40,069 nucleotides of DNA. It comes from Ectocarpus siliculosus (lineage: Eukaryota > Sar > Phaeophyceae > Ectocarpales > Ectocarpaceae). Positions 1 through 12,506 of this stretch are shown in pieces. A program made the position numbers and the translations under genes. Each line of letters opens with the position of its first letter. The first letter of the stretch is position 1. The notes beneath the pieces are model-generated. The model did no database searches. It was not told the DNA's origin and saw nothing but the letters and a program-made list of their open reading frames with translations. The stretch is from contig FN649743.1 of the NCBI GenBank assembly GCA_000310025.1, forward strand, positions 1,567,108-1,607,176, given 5' to 3'.

Positions 1-500
1 GTGTGCCCCCCGCCGGTTTATTGTTTTAAGCAGGAAAAAAGTTGTTTTTTTTTCCCCGCCCCTGGGGGGCCGTTAGGGGGCCCCGGGTGTTTTTGTTTTT
101 TTTTTAATTTAAAATCGCCCCGGCGGGGGGGTTTTGTTTTTTTTAAAATTAGCATCGACCGCCCCAACCGGCTGAGAAATAAAAAGAGACTTCATTTTTG
201 TAGGGGGAAAAAACCCAGAAACAGTTTTTTTTCCAAGGTAAAAGGGGTTTCCGACAGGGGGGACCCAAGGGTTGGAGGACCCCATTGTCCGGTTTTTGCT
301 CCATCATTTGTTTTTCCCATGTTAGCATCATCCCCCTGTACCGGGTTTTTTTTTTTTGAAATGGGGGGGGGTTTTTGTGTTGGTTGAGGGGTTTGGGGTT
401 TTTTCCCCGGGGCGCAACCCCCCCGGGGGTACGCCCCCGTTCATGTTTTATTGTAGCAGGAGGAAAAAGGGGTTTTTGCCCCCCCCCCCCCCCGTGCCAC
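1..500. other. low-quality contig end
   Basis: Nearly every short run of one base is stretched (G, C and T runs of 6 to 13), giving a G/C/T-blocky sequence unlike the rest of the window. The same texture appears around the N gap and at the far end. I read it as a poor read end and call no gene here, although the frame stays open across 128 codons. Confidence 0.75.
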
Positions 501-3500
501 CCTCTCTGTGCGTACTCTAGCTGCCGAGGGCGTTGCGCACGTGTCCCGATTCGTTGTGGGCCTCCATATTCAAAGCGTTGCAGTTTGAGTCAAGAACGCC
601 CCGGGTCATCCACCGAGGCCGTGCACATTTTCGCGCACAAGCAGTGACGTTGCTGGTGGTGTCGGCCGCCGTTAAGTTGTAACTCTCGCGTTCGTTGTGT
701 ATACGCAAGCAGCTGATATATTTCGCTTTTCTTGCGCCTGTTCGCCCGCGCCTTTTCTGCTCCCCGTTCCACATTTTTTTTTTTTGCGTCCGGCGATAGA
801 TCGTGATGGTGGCGGTGGCAGTGTCGGCTTGTTCCTGCATGAGAAAACGGAAGAAAAAGGTTGGCTCGCTGTACGACGAACGGCGGGCCTAGTGACGGAG
901 GTTGCGCCCCAGCCCATCGTCTCGGTCGGGTGTTATTCACGCCCCAACGTGTGGAGATGCCACCCGCGTGGACCGCCTGCATCCGGCCGTGTTCGCCGCC
1001 GGCATGGACGGTGACACCGCGATGCCAATCTCTCCAAGGCGATTTCACGCGATAGGGAACGTCACTGCTGTTGTGCTTGTATCACCAATTGTATCACGGC
1101 GAGCGGTGGCGCCGAGGGTGCGGATGAACCGAAAACCGGCGCTCTTTAACGGTAGTCCTTGTAGAGAACCGGGTGCAGGGAGGGCGTTTCACTTTTCCTC
1201 GAGGGTATTTCGGCGTTCGCCACTATGTTGCAGTGTGGTCTGCCTCTGGCGGGGTTTTAGTGTCGCTGTGCTCTCGCCGGTGTTCGTGCGTGGTTTTTTA
1301 TCATCCGACGCGTGCACCAACTGAAATTTCAGGTCTTTCGGTCTTGAAAACGCGTTGCGTGCACTGCGATCTGTCCGGGTATGCGGGTAGGTGAGTTGTT
1401 GCTGGCTCATCGAACAACACTGGTATGCGATGGGCTAGGATGCAGGGGGCGCACTTTTCTCCACGGAAACCGGTAGAAACTTTGTATCTACATACGTGTG
1501 GCATTAATTGAAAGTGGTGAGTTATCCACTGCTTTTCCTTCCGGTCCACCAACAGTGCGATCCATATCTAGTGCGGCATTTCCTTTGTTTGCGGATGCCT
1601 TCAAAAGGGGACGAGTACGTGGGAGAGACCAAGGAGAAGCAGCAGCAGCATGGCATGCGCGCTTTTGTTGGTGACCTGATATCTAATGTTGTATGTGTAG
1701 TTTTTTTAACGATTTTGACGAAATGAGTATGGAGCCGATTGGGTTGGTTAATGGACGCAGGCACGTTCAGGCCGGGTCTTCGATGGTGATACATGCGTTA
1801 GGCTGCCGCTTGGTCGTTGTATAGTCCAGTCTGTGGAGTACATAGCGGCGTTTACCAGGTGTCGCAGAGAGAATGTGGATTTTTTTGTGCCAAGCACCAT
1901 GTTTGTGTAATTCTCCTTGCGAAATCACTGATAACCGTGACGTTTGGCCCGCGTTCTAGGCGCTGTTTTGGCGATTACGGAGCGGATTGATGCTCCCCAT
2001 TTGCCCAGGAGCAGAATTTCTGAGTTAGCGGCGAGTGGGCGTGTGCGGAACCTCTCCGGCTTACACGTTGTGGCAAATTGTTACAGTCTGCAGTGACGTT
2101 TTGGCGTTCGCGTGACATTTCAGAATGGTTGTTTTTGAAGCATGCAATTGGCGTCCTACTTCTGTGCGCGTTTCAATAAAGTTTCCGGAGTTTTGTTCCT
2201 GGCCTATTTGATAACCTTGGCAAGCTTTGTCGGGCTCTACAGCAGAGGTGTTGTTCCGGTCGTTGTGACGGCGACCTATGTTCACTGAATAAAACCATCA
2301 CAAAGTACGATTATTACCAAGTATGCGGACTTGAGGGGGTGCCCCGTGAGTCTCTTCTTGTGTTAATACAGACAAGTTACTTTTTCGGCGTATCTAAATC
2401 CCCCCCCGGGGAAGGATTCTACGAAATCCCCCCCCGCGTGGGGATTAGTGTCTAAACACCCCGCCACCGGCTGCATCATCTCTTCCCACAAGGCAACAAT
2501 CGACGCAGGACATGCACGACTTTGTTGCTGCTTTTGGCCGTGCATTTGTCTCAGAAAAAAGAATCCCACTTGGCAGATGGCAAACCAGTGGAGACGACAC
2601 CGTTTGTGACTATTGCCGTAGATCGGGATAACTTTCGTACCCGAGATCGCGATGTGTTTTCAACGCGTTTTCTCTCTGTAGCTTCGTCACAACTACACTG
2701 GTACCTGTCGTTGTGAACGAACGCATGGATCGTTCACTTATGCACGAAGATTCTTACCAAAATTCAGGCAGCCGGGGCGTATTCCTGCGTCGAAACAGCT
2801 TCTCTCTCCTCACTCTACTGCTGCATTCATAGAAAACAACAGAGGTTTGCAATGTTGGCAAGATCAAGATTCGGTCAAATCTACGGCGAGCATCGGCTGG
2901 CTTTTCGTCTCGCAGCGAAAACACCAGCTTCACGACAAAATGAAAATGTAGCAGGTCGTCAACATGAACATACACAAACGAAAGGGGTTAATGCGCACTG
3001 TATCAACATGTGTTCTGTATGTTGCACATAGGCGACACATGGAGGCATCGGTGGAGGGTGGAGGGTGGAACGTGGAACCCTGAATCCGCCGCAGTTCGTT
3101 GTTACGGTTCGGGATGCGTGGCGGCGGGATCTGTTTGCCCGTGCTACGCCCAGCAACGCGAAATGCGACATCCTTGACCAGTGAGAGAACACACAGAGAG
3201 CACCTTTCATGGCTTGGCGGCCAGGACCTCGGTCCTCGTTGGGGCTCGGGTCGTCCGAGTACGACGAGAGAGACCCGTGGATACAGCGATTCATTTCCAA
3301 GACTGACGATGGCGAGCTATCGCTTGACGTGAATGTGAGCTCAGAGCGAAGTACATCAGTTCACACCACATCTGTAAACTACTGTTTTATGTATTTGTAT
3401 ACATGTACAGTAGTACCGCACACACCCGTTTTGGTTTCACGGTGTCAAGAGTTAAGCGTACGCTTTCTGGCAAGGCCTGTAGGGATGTTCTTGGAAGCTG

Positions 3501-4811
3501 TGCACCACGCCTCCACAAGTATCGTCTGGTCTACACCGTGTACCATTATAGCATGCAGCAGTAGTCTAGCACTTGGGGCGGCGTAGCAGTACCGCGCGTC
3601 CGCAAGACACCTTGGTACATACTGAAGTACGATTGATGGCACGAGCTAGCACACAATCGTCAGTGCTGCACACTCTGTGCCCACAACAAGCGTACGCTTG
3701 GCATGTACTTCGTGTGTTCGGTCTACGGCTGCAGCTCGAGTTATTACTATATCGTTTTGCCCGAGATGTGAAGCTCGACGTGGAGTTATTTAAATTAAAA
3801 TCGACGTGCACGTAATTAAACCGGCAGTCCTGGACGGAATATATTCGCTGAGAACCCGTTTTCTGTCGGGGCAAAAGCCAGTGTCTGAGAACGATCATGG
3901 TGCAAAAGTCTTGATTTATTGCCAGCTGAAATATTCACGAAAACACCTTCCAGGGTCGATTGTGGATGCCTGTGAGAGAAATTCGACATACTTGGCGTTC
4001 TCCCAGACCCCAAAATCCAGGTAACATCGCCAGGGCACGTGAGCTGTGAGGCGTTAGCCGATCTGCCTATGAATCACCCCAGATTGACTCTATATTGAAC
4101 CCACCAAATTGCAAGGAACTGAAAATCGCGAGGGTCCATCCTTTTCCCCGAGAAAATCGTCAAACTTGTAATGGTAGTCTATGTTTCCCTCGTCATGCTG
4201 TGTTTCCACGACCTCTGGTTTGTTGACATGTTCTTTCTTGACAAACCGACCGTTAGAATAGATGCTGTGGGTGTGTTCGAGTACAGTTGCTGGCGCAAGC
4301 CTCCCTTTTTGAAGTGAAGGCCAGCCCTTTCAAGCAGTACTCACCATTTAGAAGTGAAACGCAAAATTGCAAAGATGTGCACACACACAGAGGGGGCAGG
4401 AGCTGCGCCTTACTTTTGAAGGCCAGCAAGCAAGAGGAAACTTGCAGCGAAAAGACATGCAGTCGTGGCTCCGACATAACAAAGGGTGGTGTCACAAAGG
4501 CCCTCAACCCTCATGTATCGGAGCCACGCTGCAACAGAAAAAGAAAAACAATCTGTTTCGTGTACAACCTTCTTCCTAGGGCGACCCCGGCGGGTGAGTC
4601 AAAGACACCCGAGAAGGTGCAGACTGGCGCCCATGATAGATGAGATGAGTTCACAACACCAACATACTTGCGGATGATATAGCGATGAGCGTCGGTCTGG
4701 CGTACAACGAATAGGCACGTCCTTGTGCGCGCGTGGAGAAAGAAAGCCGCCCCATTGCTGTCCAAAACGCAAAAAATACGCTTGAAGACGACAGCCCATG
4801 AAAAACGGGCA

Positions 4812-4813
<2 letters not shown>

Positions 4814-4860
<47 letters not shown>
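4814..4860. repeat. (TC)n dinucleotide microsatellite
   Basis: About twenty TC units, broken once by a G near 4853. Read on the minus strand it gives an Arg-Glu run that is not a gene. Confidence 0.95.
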
Positions 4861-5633
4861 GCAGTCAACGTACAGAAGTCAAACCCTCGGTGCTGTCATC
4901 TGCACTCACTTGCCGTTGTCTGATGATCACGCGAGTTGAGTGCGGATTGAGAGATTCAGCGTCCCATACATCTGCATTCGTCTCGAACCAGGCTCCTCCT
5001 GATACTTTCTACTTGAAAATAATTGCTCTTCTTCAACGATCTTGAATCTAATGAAAAGCATGGTTCGTGTTGCCAGAGGTCATTTTTATCTCTCGATAGC
5101 AGCGGCATTCTACAGCAATCCCACCTGTTTTCAAAGAGATCAGCCGGTGACTTCTATAGCCTGCAGGTTTTCGCCTCGAAGCATCAACTACGAAGGATAG
5201 ATGCGAATGGGTGCTGTCCGCTCTCAGCTGAAGGCGAGTGTCGTGTGGTTGAGCGATATGATGGTGTACAGCGGCAGGATTCATGACAATATCGTATCCT
5301 TGAGCTATACTCCTTGATCGATTTTAGCCGCGTAACAGAGCGCGTGGTGTCAGCACGGTGCAAGTTACGTGTGCCACGCAACAGCAAGCACTGCTGTTCC
5401 AAGAGATTAATAAACAAGTGAGTCTTCATTAGGGTCTACAGGGATCGCTACGCGTGTAATCCCACAACACACGGGGGTTTGTTCATAACGAAAGAGGAAA
5501 AATTGGTTGGCTCAAGCTTATACCGCTTTGCCGCACTCATCAAGACCTGCTTGACTGCCGCCCCCCGCCCCTCCCGCCCTCCGCTCGAGAAGCGATCCAG
5601 AGGGCTACGAGACATGTCATGGCCCCTCCACCA

Positions 5634-5640
5634 TATATAA
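5634..5640 (+). promoter_or_regulatory. TATA-like box upstream of the 5726 gene
   Basis: A TATATAA heptamer lies 86 bases upstream of the ATG at 5726, a plausible core-promoter position for a short 5' leader. The call rests on sequence and position only. A possible splice acceptor (cttcgcag) just before the ATG would instead make that exon internal. Confidence 0.3.
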
Positions 5641-5725
5641 TCCAACATCCTCACGATAGTATTGCACCCACGAGCCATGCGGAAAGAGTGAATTTTACCC
5701 CGTTCCGGCACGTGCTTCGCAGGCG

Positions 5726-8700
5726 ATGAACGGGCTCGAGACCGCCGCCGGGGCGATCTTCGTCGAGTTAATTCGACAGCAGGCAGAACGTCCGGTGTCC
5801 CCGGCCGACTCTACGATATCCTCTTGGATGCCAGGGCAGGACATGGGCCGCCAGCGTCAGCGCCACCCAGCCGCAATGAGGGTACGGGCCCCAGCTTTTT
5901 GTCGGGTAGAGCCAACGTTCGACAATCGATCACCATCCGTAGTGTGGCATGCAGCTGTCTGCTTGGCATGCTGACCAATGCTTGAGCAAAACCCACGGAA
6001 GAATATTGTGAGCAGTATTGGCACCGTGTGCTTTCTTCGTAATTGTGTACCTCTTTGCCTGGGAGATACAAACACACCTTCGCGTTGCTAGTTCGTGTTT
6101 CGGCGGTGTCGACAACATTGCAAGCTGTGTTGCCATTGAGGTGCAGACTTGACCAACCACGGCGAAGGTCGGTGCCGCGCGTAGAACACATATTCTCATT
6201 TTTACGCCGTGAAGTTGTGAACGGGCTGAACGGCCCTATGCTGCGATATACTCTGCTACGGTTCGGGTGCATTCTTCTTCCTATGCACCTTCGCATGATT
6301 ATCTGCAAATTTCCGACTCCATGCTGCAATGACACCTCCCTCCCTGACTATGCCAAGCATTTTGTTACGATACATAGGTGGACCCTCCGATGGCGCAGTA
6401 CGAGCCCTTCCGGCGGACGTACGTGAGTGACCCTTCGTGCGTCCCACAGCTGCGATTCGCCAACGTCCCCGACACCGGTGCTGACCACGACAAGCGGGAG
6501 GCAAGCCGCCACTGGCGCCGTTCCGGTAGGACGTGGTCCAGAGTCCCTCGATTTCGCAAAGGTATGACTGTATGAAAGCGGCAAGATGAACAATTTACGC
6601 AGAACATACACTTTTGTATCGCATGGGTTACGCTGCAGCGAGCTCATCAGGGTAGTTACGACTGCGGCGTCCGGTATGAGATACGCCTCAAGCAGTTGCC
6701 ACGGGACAAAACCGTGGCTTGCGTGCGGTAAGAGTGCATGTGTTCGCTCGCCCCGAAAGAATTACTTCCAAGGCTCGATTGCTCCACAACCAAGCGGTTG
6801 CTGTAGAAGCTGACCGATGCGTTCAGGACAAGCTCTCGGCGAGATCATTCTAGACCACCCTCTTCAGCTTTCTTAGCTTCTTGGCTATGGGCCAATCGGG
6901 CTATATATGTATATCAGTCAAGCGGGTGTGCGATGATTCGCATTGAACTACACTGTCTCCACACCACCCAGCCCAACTGATTAAATGAGCCTTGAGTGGA
7001 AACCGCCTGGATTGTGTGTATGACGTGCGAGGGAGTCAAAATGGCGCAGAGGACAGCGCGAAGCGTGTGAATGCACGGGGGCGACGCCAGAACGATATTT
7101 TCGCTGTGTAGACAGACTTCACACCTGTTAGGAAAACATTGTTTTCTCCACGAGAGGGAAATCAACCCCTATCCATGTGGAAAACACCGACACCTCAAAC
7201 GACGAACATTCAAAGCCAGCCAGGACACCGCACATGCTCGCCCGGGGGGGCTAGCAGCCGATGGAGACACGACCAAGTGCAAGGTTTCACGCACCACCTC
7301 ATCTAATATCGTTTTCGGGACGCGCAGGCGAAACGGCCTTCACGCACGACCCGAACTACAAGCCGCCGCACGCTGTCGTGGACAAGTGGTACATGACCGA
7401 AGCCGGACCCAAGGTCTCGCTGGCGGGTCGCGTGGAGGAGTCGAGGTGGCAGTCGTGCCACTCGATGCAGTCCGGCAGAGAGCCGCGGAAGCCGACGAGG
7501 TCCCGGTTGCCTCAGGACCAGCAGGAGAAGCCGAGGCCACCGGGGCCGGCGTCGTACCACATGCGTGATCCCTGGGAAGTGCGGGTGAGCGGAGAAGTCT
7601 TTCTTGCAAGCGTGAACCGAGCGGCATGTGGCTTCGGTTACTCATTGGTTCCGGACTTAACGGGCAGGCATTGGGGGGCAGAGCTGACAGCGGATAACGA
7701 ACCAAGCGGTCTGTTTTTTTGGAGCTCGGGTGTGGAAGGCCAGCAGGCTGGAAATTCGTTGCCCCCACGCAAAGATGCGCCTGTTGCTTGATTTATTGAG
7801 AGAACCAAAAACAGGCGTTGCTATCCTGTCGCGCCTGCACTTGGCCGGGCGCGTAAAGTTTTCAATGAGCAATTGGACCTTCATTTTATTATGCATTTCA
7901 GGATTGTTCCCACTGCTGTGGAAATCAAGCGCAGGACAGAACTTTGGAAGAATGTTCCGGCTCAACATGCTCGTTGATGGTTCCTGTTGTTGGTACGTTT
8001 TACTCTCTCGTTGATTTCATTGCGTGGTTGCCAGTTCCACGTAGAACGCCGACACCTCAGGCGTGCGCTCAAGTTGTTGATGTGGTTTCGAACGATGACG
8101 CACGCGTCGTTGTGCGCGTACGTGCTTTGGAAGACACCCCTGCCGACCAGAATGACGGTTGCGCGCCCTGATCTTGTTTGTTTGTGTTGCGCCTTTGGTC
8201 AACCCTTTGCCGACGCCCACCATCATGGATGGATTTCGAGTCGACGCGTGCCCTCACCAACGCCCCGCCCGAACGGTCACTGCCTTTGTCTTTATGGAAC
8301 CAACAGGAAGTGTGTGGAGCCGTCCCGAATTCAAGAGTGTTCTGCAAACCGGTCCGTCGGGTCCTACCGCAGACCTCGGCCTTCGCCGTTGCGCCCGGCG
8401 GTAGCTGCGACATGTCGGTGGACACTTCGGCCGCTCCACCCCCGTCCGCCGCCGGCGATGACGAAAACTCCGCCTTCAGATCAGACGAACCCCAGGCCCG
8501 GCCGGCGACGGCAGGGGTCGCCGCCACGGTCTCAAGCGCAACAGCTTTGACGGGGGCGGCACGTGATCTACCGTTGCACTCTCGAAGAGTCTCGCGAACA
8601 CAACAACGCAGCGCTAGGTTCGGAGGCGGGGTTGGACGCCCCGGCACCAAGACCTCCCCCGGCCGACATCAATCCGGTAACAACCTACTACCGCCCGCCG

Positions 8701-9779
8701 CCGCCGCGGTGCGGGCGGCGCGAGCGAGGCCGGCGGCGGCGGTCGGCCCGTCGTCCTTCGCGCGAGCGGAGAGGCCCCACATCGCCGACGAGGGCAGGCG
8801 GAAGGAGGAGAGCTACGGGAAGAAGGTCGTCCGCCTGCTGACGGGTGACGGGGATGTCCTGGTGACCGTAACCCGGCGGCGCGCGAGCGCGTGGGGCGAC
8901 GTGGAACCCCCTCCTGACGGTGCCGCGGGGTCGTCGAAGAGCGGGGCCGTAGTAGCGGGGCCTAGAGCGGCCACCACAATCGATCGCGAGCGGCAAGCCG
9001 GGGGGGACGGGAATGGGCGGCGGCGGGCGGCGGCGGCGGCGGTGGGGCGGGGGCGTAACGCTCCCGGAGGCTGGAAAACGTCAGACGGTGGGAGCGGTCG
9101 GGATGCGCTCCCGAGCACGAGCGCGATACGAAAACGACAGCCTACAGCACCTGGGGTCCACCCGCCCGCAACGAGAGAGAGCTCTCTGGAGTCGCGGGCC
9201 AAAGGGCTTCTCCCAGACGACCTTACGGCTTCGCCTCCGGTTTACCGGGAGCCCGGCAAGTCCGAGCTACCGGTGATATTCCGAGCGACCTCGGCGCCCA
9301 TCGTCAGAGCCGTCCCGAGCTTGAGAGCAGCGGAGCGCCTGAGATGGGGCAGAGCGCCGGCTCGCGCCAACCAACGGGGTGCAATTTCGAGCCCGGATGG
9401 CAACGAGAGCCGCCACGCGGTACCCCTGGAAGAGGGCGGGTGGCGCCAGGAGCTGTGTGAGGAAGAAGCGGCGCACATATCCCGAGTAGTCCGCTCTGCG
9501 GAAAGCATCGTGGCCAAGTCTAGCGGTCGGAGTTTTGGTGGTGGTGGTGGTGGTGGTGGTGGTGGTGGTGGTGGCGACGTGGAACGTTCGAAGAGTGGCG
9601 TAAGGACTAGGATCCCAGCTCCCTCCGGCCAAGACTTGGGGCAAAATCTTGCCGGCGGGGATGATAGCGCGGAGATGCCGCAAACAGGACTAAATGACGG
9701 CTCTTGCGACTATGTGAGCTCGACGATATGGTCGGGCGGGGAAACCGCAGAAGTGTCTGCTCCTACGGAAGCCAGATAG
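5726..9779 (+). CDS. hypothetical disordered protein with PGPxxY motif, 4 exons
   Basis: Function not recognised. Exons by phase matching: 5726-5881 (ends phase 0), 6378-6561 (acceptor acatag, ends phase 1), 7328-7584 (acceptor gcgcag, ends phase 0 at CGG|gtgagc), 8307-9779 (acceptor ccaacag, stop TAG). The product is about 689 aa. Exon 3 contains PGPASYHMRDPWE; PGPxxY recalls the SHIPPO/sperm-tail PG-rich repeats of axonemal proteins, but one copy is too little to assign that family. Exon 4 encodes about 490 aa rich in Arg, Ala, Ser, Gly and Pro, with one more ordered stretch (KKVVRLLTGDGDVLVTVT, near 8820-8875) and a run of about 14 Gly from a (GGT)n tract. No signal peptide or membrane segment is seen. 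The link from exon 3 to exon 4 is the weakest join. The gene is convergent with the one ending at 11415. Confidence 0.6.
9536..9574 (+). repeat. coding (GGT)n tract, poly-glycine
   Basis: About 13 GGT units lie inside the last exon of the 5726 gene and encode a Gly run of about 14 residues. On the minus strand the same bases read as a poly-Thr shadow. Confidence 0.9.
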
Positions 9780-11414
9780 AACGCAGGCTGCCGTGCCCAT
9801 CCTCAAAGCGGAGTCTTGCTTCCACAGCAGCAATGAAATAGGACAAGTGGCGGAGCACCTGGAACCAATCGAAAACGTTTCGCAAGGCATCGTTCACTCT
9901 CGGATGGGGCGAGTCGAGGGTGGCACGAGATTACGCCGATAAGCTTTGACCAAGTGCTGTGCTCGCAACGTCTATATGGCAACATTTTCGGGTGGAGAGC
10001 TGTGTGCATATGAGCGAATTCGAAGAAGCTCTCCTGCAACGTGTTGCTAGCTAAGTTGAAGAGGGAACTTGCACGCGCATTTTGAGCTCGCACCCTGTTC
10101 TTACCCTGAGACGCAGGGTCTTCTTTGAATTGATCTTGCAAGGCCGGTTGAATATTGGTCCGGCAGTCATGACGGTGGACGAAAATGGTGATCGGGAACC
10201 GAACCATGCCGTAGGTGTTGTCCAGGGACCGTACGAGGAGAAGCGTTAGGTCTCGTGCGAAAGCAGTAGTAGTTGAAGTTGGAGTAGCTTCTACAGGGAC
10301 GCGATAACAGACGGCTACAACGGTACTGGAGTTCCGAGACGGCCCGAGAACAATCGTGTTCTTGCCCTCGCGTGGGACGCGAGGAGAAAAATCGGGGGAA
10401 AATGACTCTAACACTCAAGTGGGTGACGAGTGAAACAAACAACTCGTTGGAACATACTCCTTGCGAGCTTCACTTGTCTGATCCGTGCCATCGTTCAGCG
10501 TCGAATGAGGGCGACAAGGATGTGTAGCTGGCGCATGCCTGCACCCCGGCTTCAACCTTGGTGCCAGAACTCGTTTCCGGCCATCAGCCATCAGGAAACG
10601 AATCACCTTCTTTTCCTGCGTCCATCGGCCAAGCAGCTCCGGAATGCCAAAACGGGAGCTCCCTTTTGGGTGCAGATTACTGTAGCACCGCCGGCGAGCG
10701 TATTTTCCGTCCTTCGCCTCCCACAGGTTCGTCGCCGTTTCGATTTTTCGATTCATCGCCCCGCCGTACCCGCAGCGGCTGACAAGATATACTAATGTTG
10801 AGAGACGTTTGACATCCATGCGTTGTGCAACAAACAAAAAAGTGCTAGTGTCGGAGAAGCGATGTTGTGGACAACCATGTATCATGGAGTTTTCACTTCA
10901 AGTCCTATTCCTCCTGCAGAACGTTGCACTACGGTCCCTGCTGTTGCGCAGTGGTTAAGTCATTTCGGAATGACGTGAGGCCCGCGTCTCTGTACACAAC
11001 GCTGTTGAATATTCTACTGCGAACAGTCGAAACGGGCCGCATTCTATTGTCAAACCGCGTCCTTCTCGTGCCCGGAGGATGTGAAGCAGAAGATTCACAC
11101 TCGGTCATATAAAGTGGTTCTTCCCAACACCAACACCTCTTTCGGATCAAACTTGACACCTTGGGTTGCGTCAACTCACAACATCGGGAGCGAGTGTAGC
11201 ACAACCAAAACACCAAAGCGATCTATCCCGAAGAAAAAGGAGCCGTCCATAACGCACATCGTTGTAATGTGGTGTACCCAGGGCATCCATCTAGCCGTGT
11301 CACCAAATATCAAGGGTTCTTCGACGACCACCATTGGCGCCATGCCCGTCATGCCTTCATATTCAGACCCAAAATACAGACCAGCATTGTTCAATACCCA
11401 GTGGGGGTGACTCC
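9780..11414. other. convergent intergenic region, no gene seen
   Basis: Lies between the stop of the + gene (9779) and the stop of the - gene (11415), so it should hold both 3' ends. Short frames occur on both strands, but none has coding-like third positions, splice partners or a recognisable product. Confidence 0.5.
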
Positions 11415-12506
11415 TTATTCCTTTCGTCTCCCTTTCGTCCGCCCCCTTGTGCTCTTCGAATCGCCCGCCGTGGCAGCGTTGGTAACTTTGAAACGTTCAT
11501 CCACCACCAGGCTAAACAAATCATGCGGCAACCCTGCCCTCGCCAGCTGGTCGGCGCCCAACGTTTCCCCACGGATTCTAACCTCTACGGCCGCCTCGCT
11601 AGGCCCAGACCCACGACGTGTGTGACTCAATATCTTCCCGGCGCTCCTAGGATCCTTCTTCCTCTCCCACTCATATCCTTCTTCTTCCTCCGTCTCTTCC
11701 TCGGCTTCCTCGGGTCGTGAGCCAACTAGTTCAGGGTCCGAAACTGTCACCCGGGGGTGTTCGGGTTTCCTTTTAGCCCCACGAGACTGGGGATGGTCCT
11801 CTGCGGCGTCTCCCGCGAGGAGAGAGGCGTCCGACGTGTCTTCGAACAGAAGGGGGCCGAGCTCTCGGGGTAGCCCGTCCGCCAGGCGAAAGGGCACGGC
11901 GTTGGTTACAACCGCACGTGTCGCGCGAGGTGAAGACGATTCATCCTCCTCGTGGTCGTTAACTCTCGTGGCGTGACGCTGCTTCCCTACCGATGGTGCT
12001 GCAGGAGGCTCTTGTCCTCCTTTCTTGCCCCCCTTCTTCTCGTCCGGGAGGACGAAAAGGTCAAACGCCACCGAATCAAAGCCCAGCTTTAACGACGAAT
12101 CCCTCCGCGCGACCGCCCGTGCATCGATCTTCCAGCAGCCCTTCGAGGACAAGCTTGACCTGTACCCCCACATCCCGCCATCTGCTGCTGCTGCTGCTGC
12201 TGCTGCTGCGGAGCCTTCTTCGTTCTCCCGGCCAATCTGTCGAACTCCGGTGTCCCCCGCCTCCGCGACAGAGGACGACGTGGACTGCTCTCCGTCGCCG
12301 CCTGCCCCGTCTCCGGGGGTCTCGCGTGCGGTGCTGACGGCATTATTGGTGGTGGATCGACCAGCGCTGGTCGCCTTGGTGGCGGGAACGGAAGCTCTTT
12401 CGCCCGGCTCATCTGCAAACGCCGCCTTGAGAAGGTCGGGGTTCTCCAGGAACGGCCCCAGAATGTCCGCGATGAGTTGGTTTGTCTTTTTCCTGTCCGC
12501 CTTCAT
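11415..12506 (-). CDS. hypothetical protein, single exon, 363 aa
   Basis: Not recognised. An uninterrupted frame runs from ATG (12506-12504) to TAA (11417-11415), with GC-rich third positions throughout. The N-terminus (MKADRKKTNQLIADILGPFL) is likely a short helix. It is followed by a low-complexity Ser/Thr/Ala/Gly region with a nine-residue Ala run from a (GCA)n repeat. A more ordered middle contains KLGFDSVAFDLFVLPDEK and VPFRLADGLPRELGPLLFED. A very acidic run (EEAEEETEEEEG) comes next, and the C-terminus is basic (GRTKGRRKE). No membrane segment or signal peptide is seen. Acidic and basic tails plus disorder would suit a nuclear protein, but that is only a suggestion. A single exon is unusual beside its intron-rich neighbours, and an upstream non-coding exon is possible. 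Confidence 0.62.
   Translation of the reverse strand: MKADRKKTNQLIADILGPFLENPDLLKAAFADEPGERASVPATKATSAGRSTTNNAVSTARETPGDGAGGDGEQSTSSSVAEAGDTGVRQIGRENEEGSAAAAAAAAADGGMWGYRSSLSSKGCWKIDARAVARRDSSLKLGFDSVAFDLFVLPDEKKGGKKGGQEPPAAPSVGKQRHATRVNDHEEDESSSPRATRAVVTNAVPFRLADGLPRELGPLLFEDTSDASLLAGDAAEDHPQSRGAKRKPEHPRVTVSDPELVGSRPEEAEEETEEEEGYEWERKKDPRSAGKILSHTRRGSGPSEAAVEVRIRGETLGADQLARAGLPHDLFSLVVDERFKVTNAATAGDSKSTRGRTKGRRKE
12182..12211 (-). repeat. coding trinucleotide repeat, poly-alanine
   Basis: A CTG/GCA repeat of about nine units reads as poly-Ala in the frame of the 363-aa gene. The competing minus frame reads poly-Gln but lacks a long open context and is rejected. Confidence 0.85.

Larger units (their letters stand above)
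501..5725. other. 5.2 kb with no recognisable gene
   Basis: Open frames are short, lack high-GC third positions and have no phase-compatible splice partners. One block at about 955-1045 has coding-like third positions in the + frame that reads through 'GMDGDTAMP', but no start, stop or splice context supports it. The (TC)n tract at 4814-4860 and a TATA-like site at 5634 are listed separately. The last exon of a gene running in from the left cannot be excluded. Confidence 0.5.

Noticed and set aside
902-1055. Coding-like block in the left arm
   Set aside because: Two frames look equally plausible, neither has a start or phase-compatible partner, and a local imperfect repeat can explain the composition.
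7071-7568. Plus-strand frame overlapping exon 3 of the 5726 gene
   Set aside because: Its phase matches no neighbouring exon, and it ends at a stop just where the chosen frame carries the PGPASYHM motif.
8069-8650. 193-codon minus-strand open frame
   Set aside because: Overlaps the start of the long last exon on the plus strand. It is low complexity with no splice partners.
12089-12418. Minus-strand poly-Gln protein
   Set aside because: It is the alternative frame of the CAG-type repeat inside the 363-aa gene, whose frame is three times longer and gives poly-Ala.
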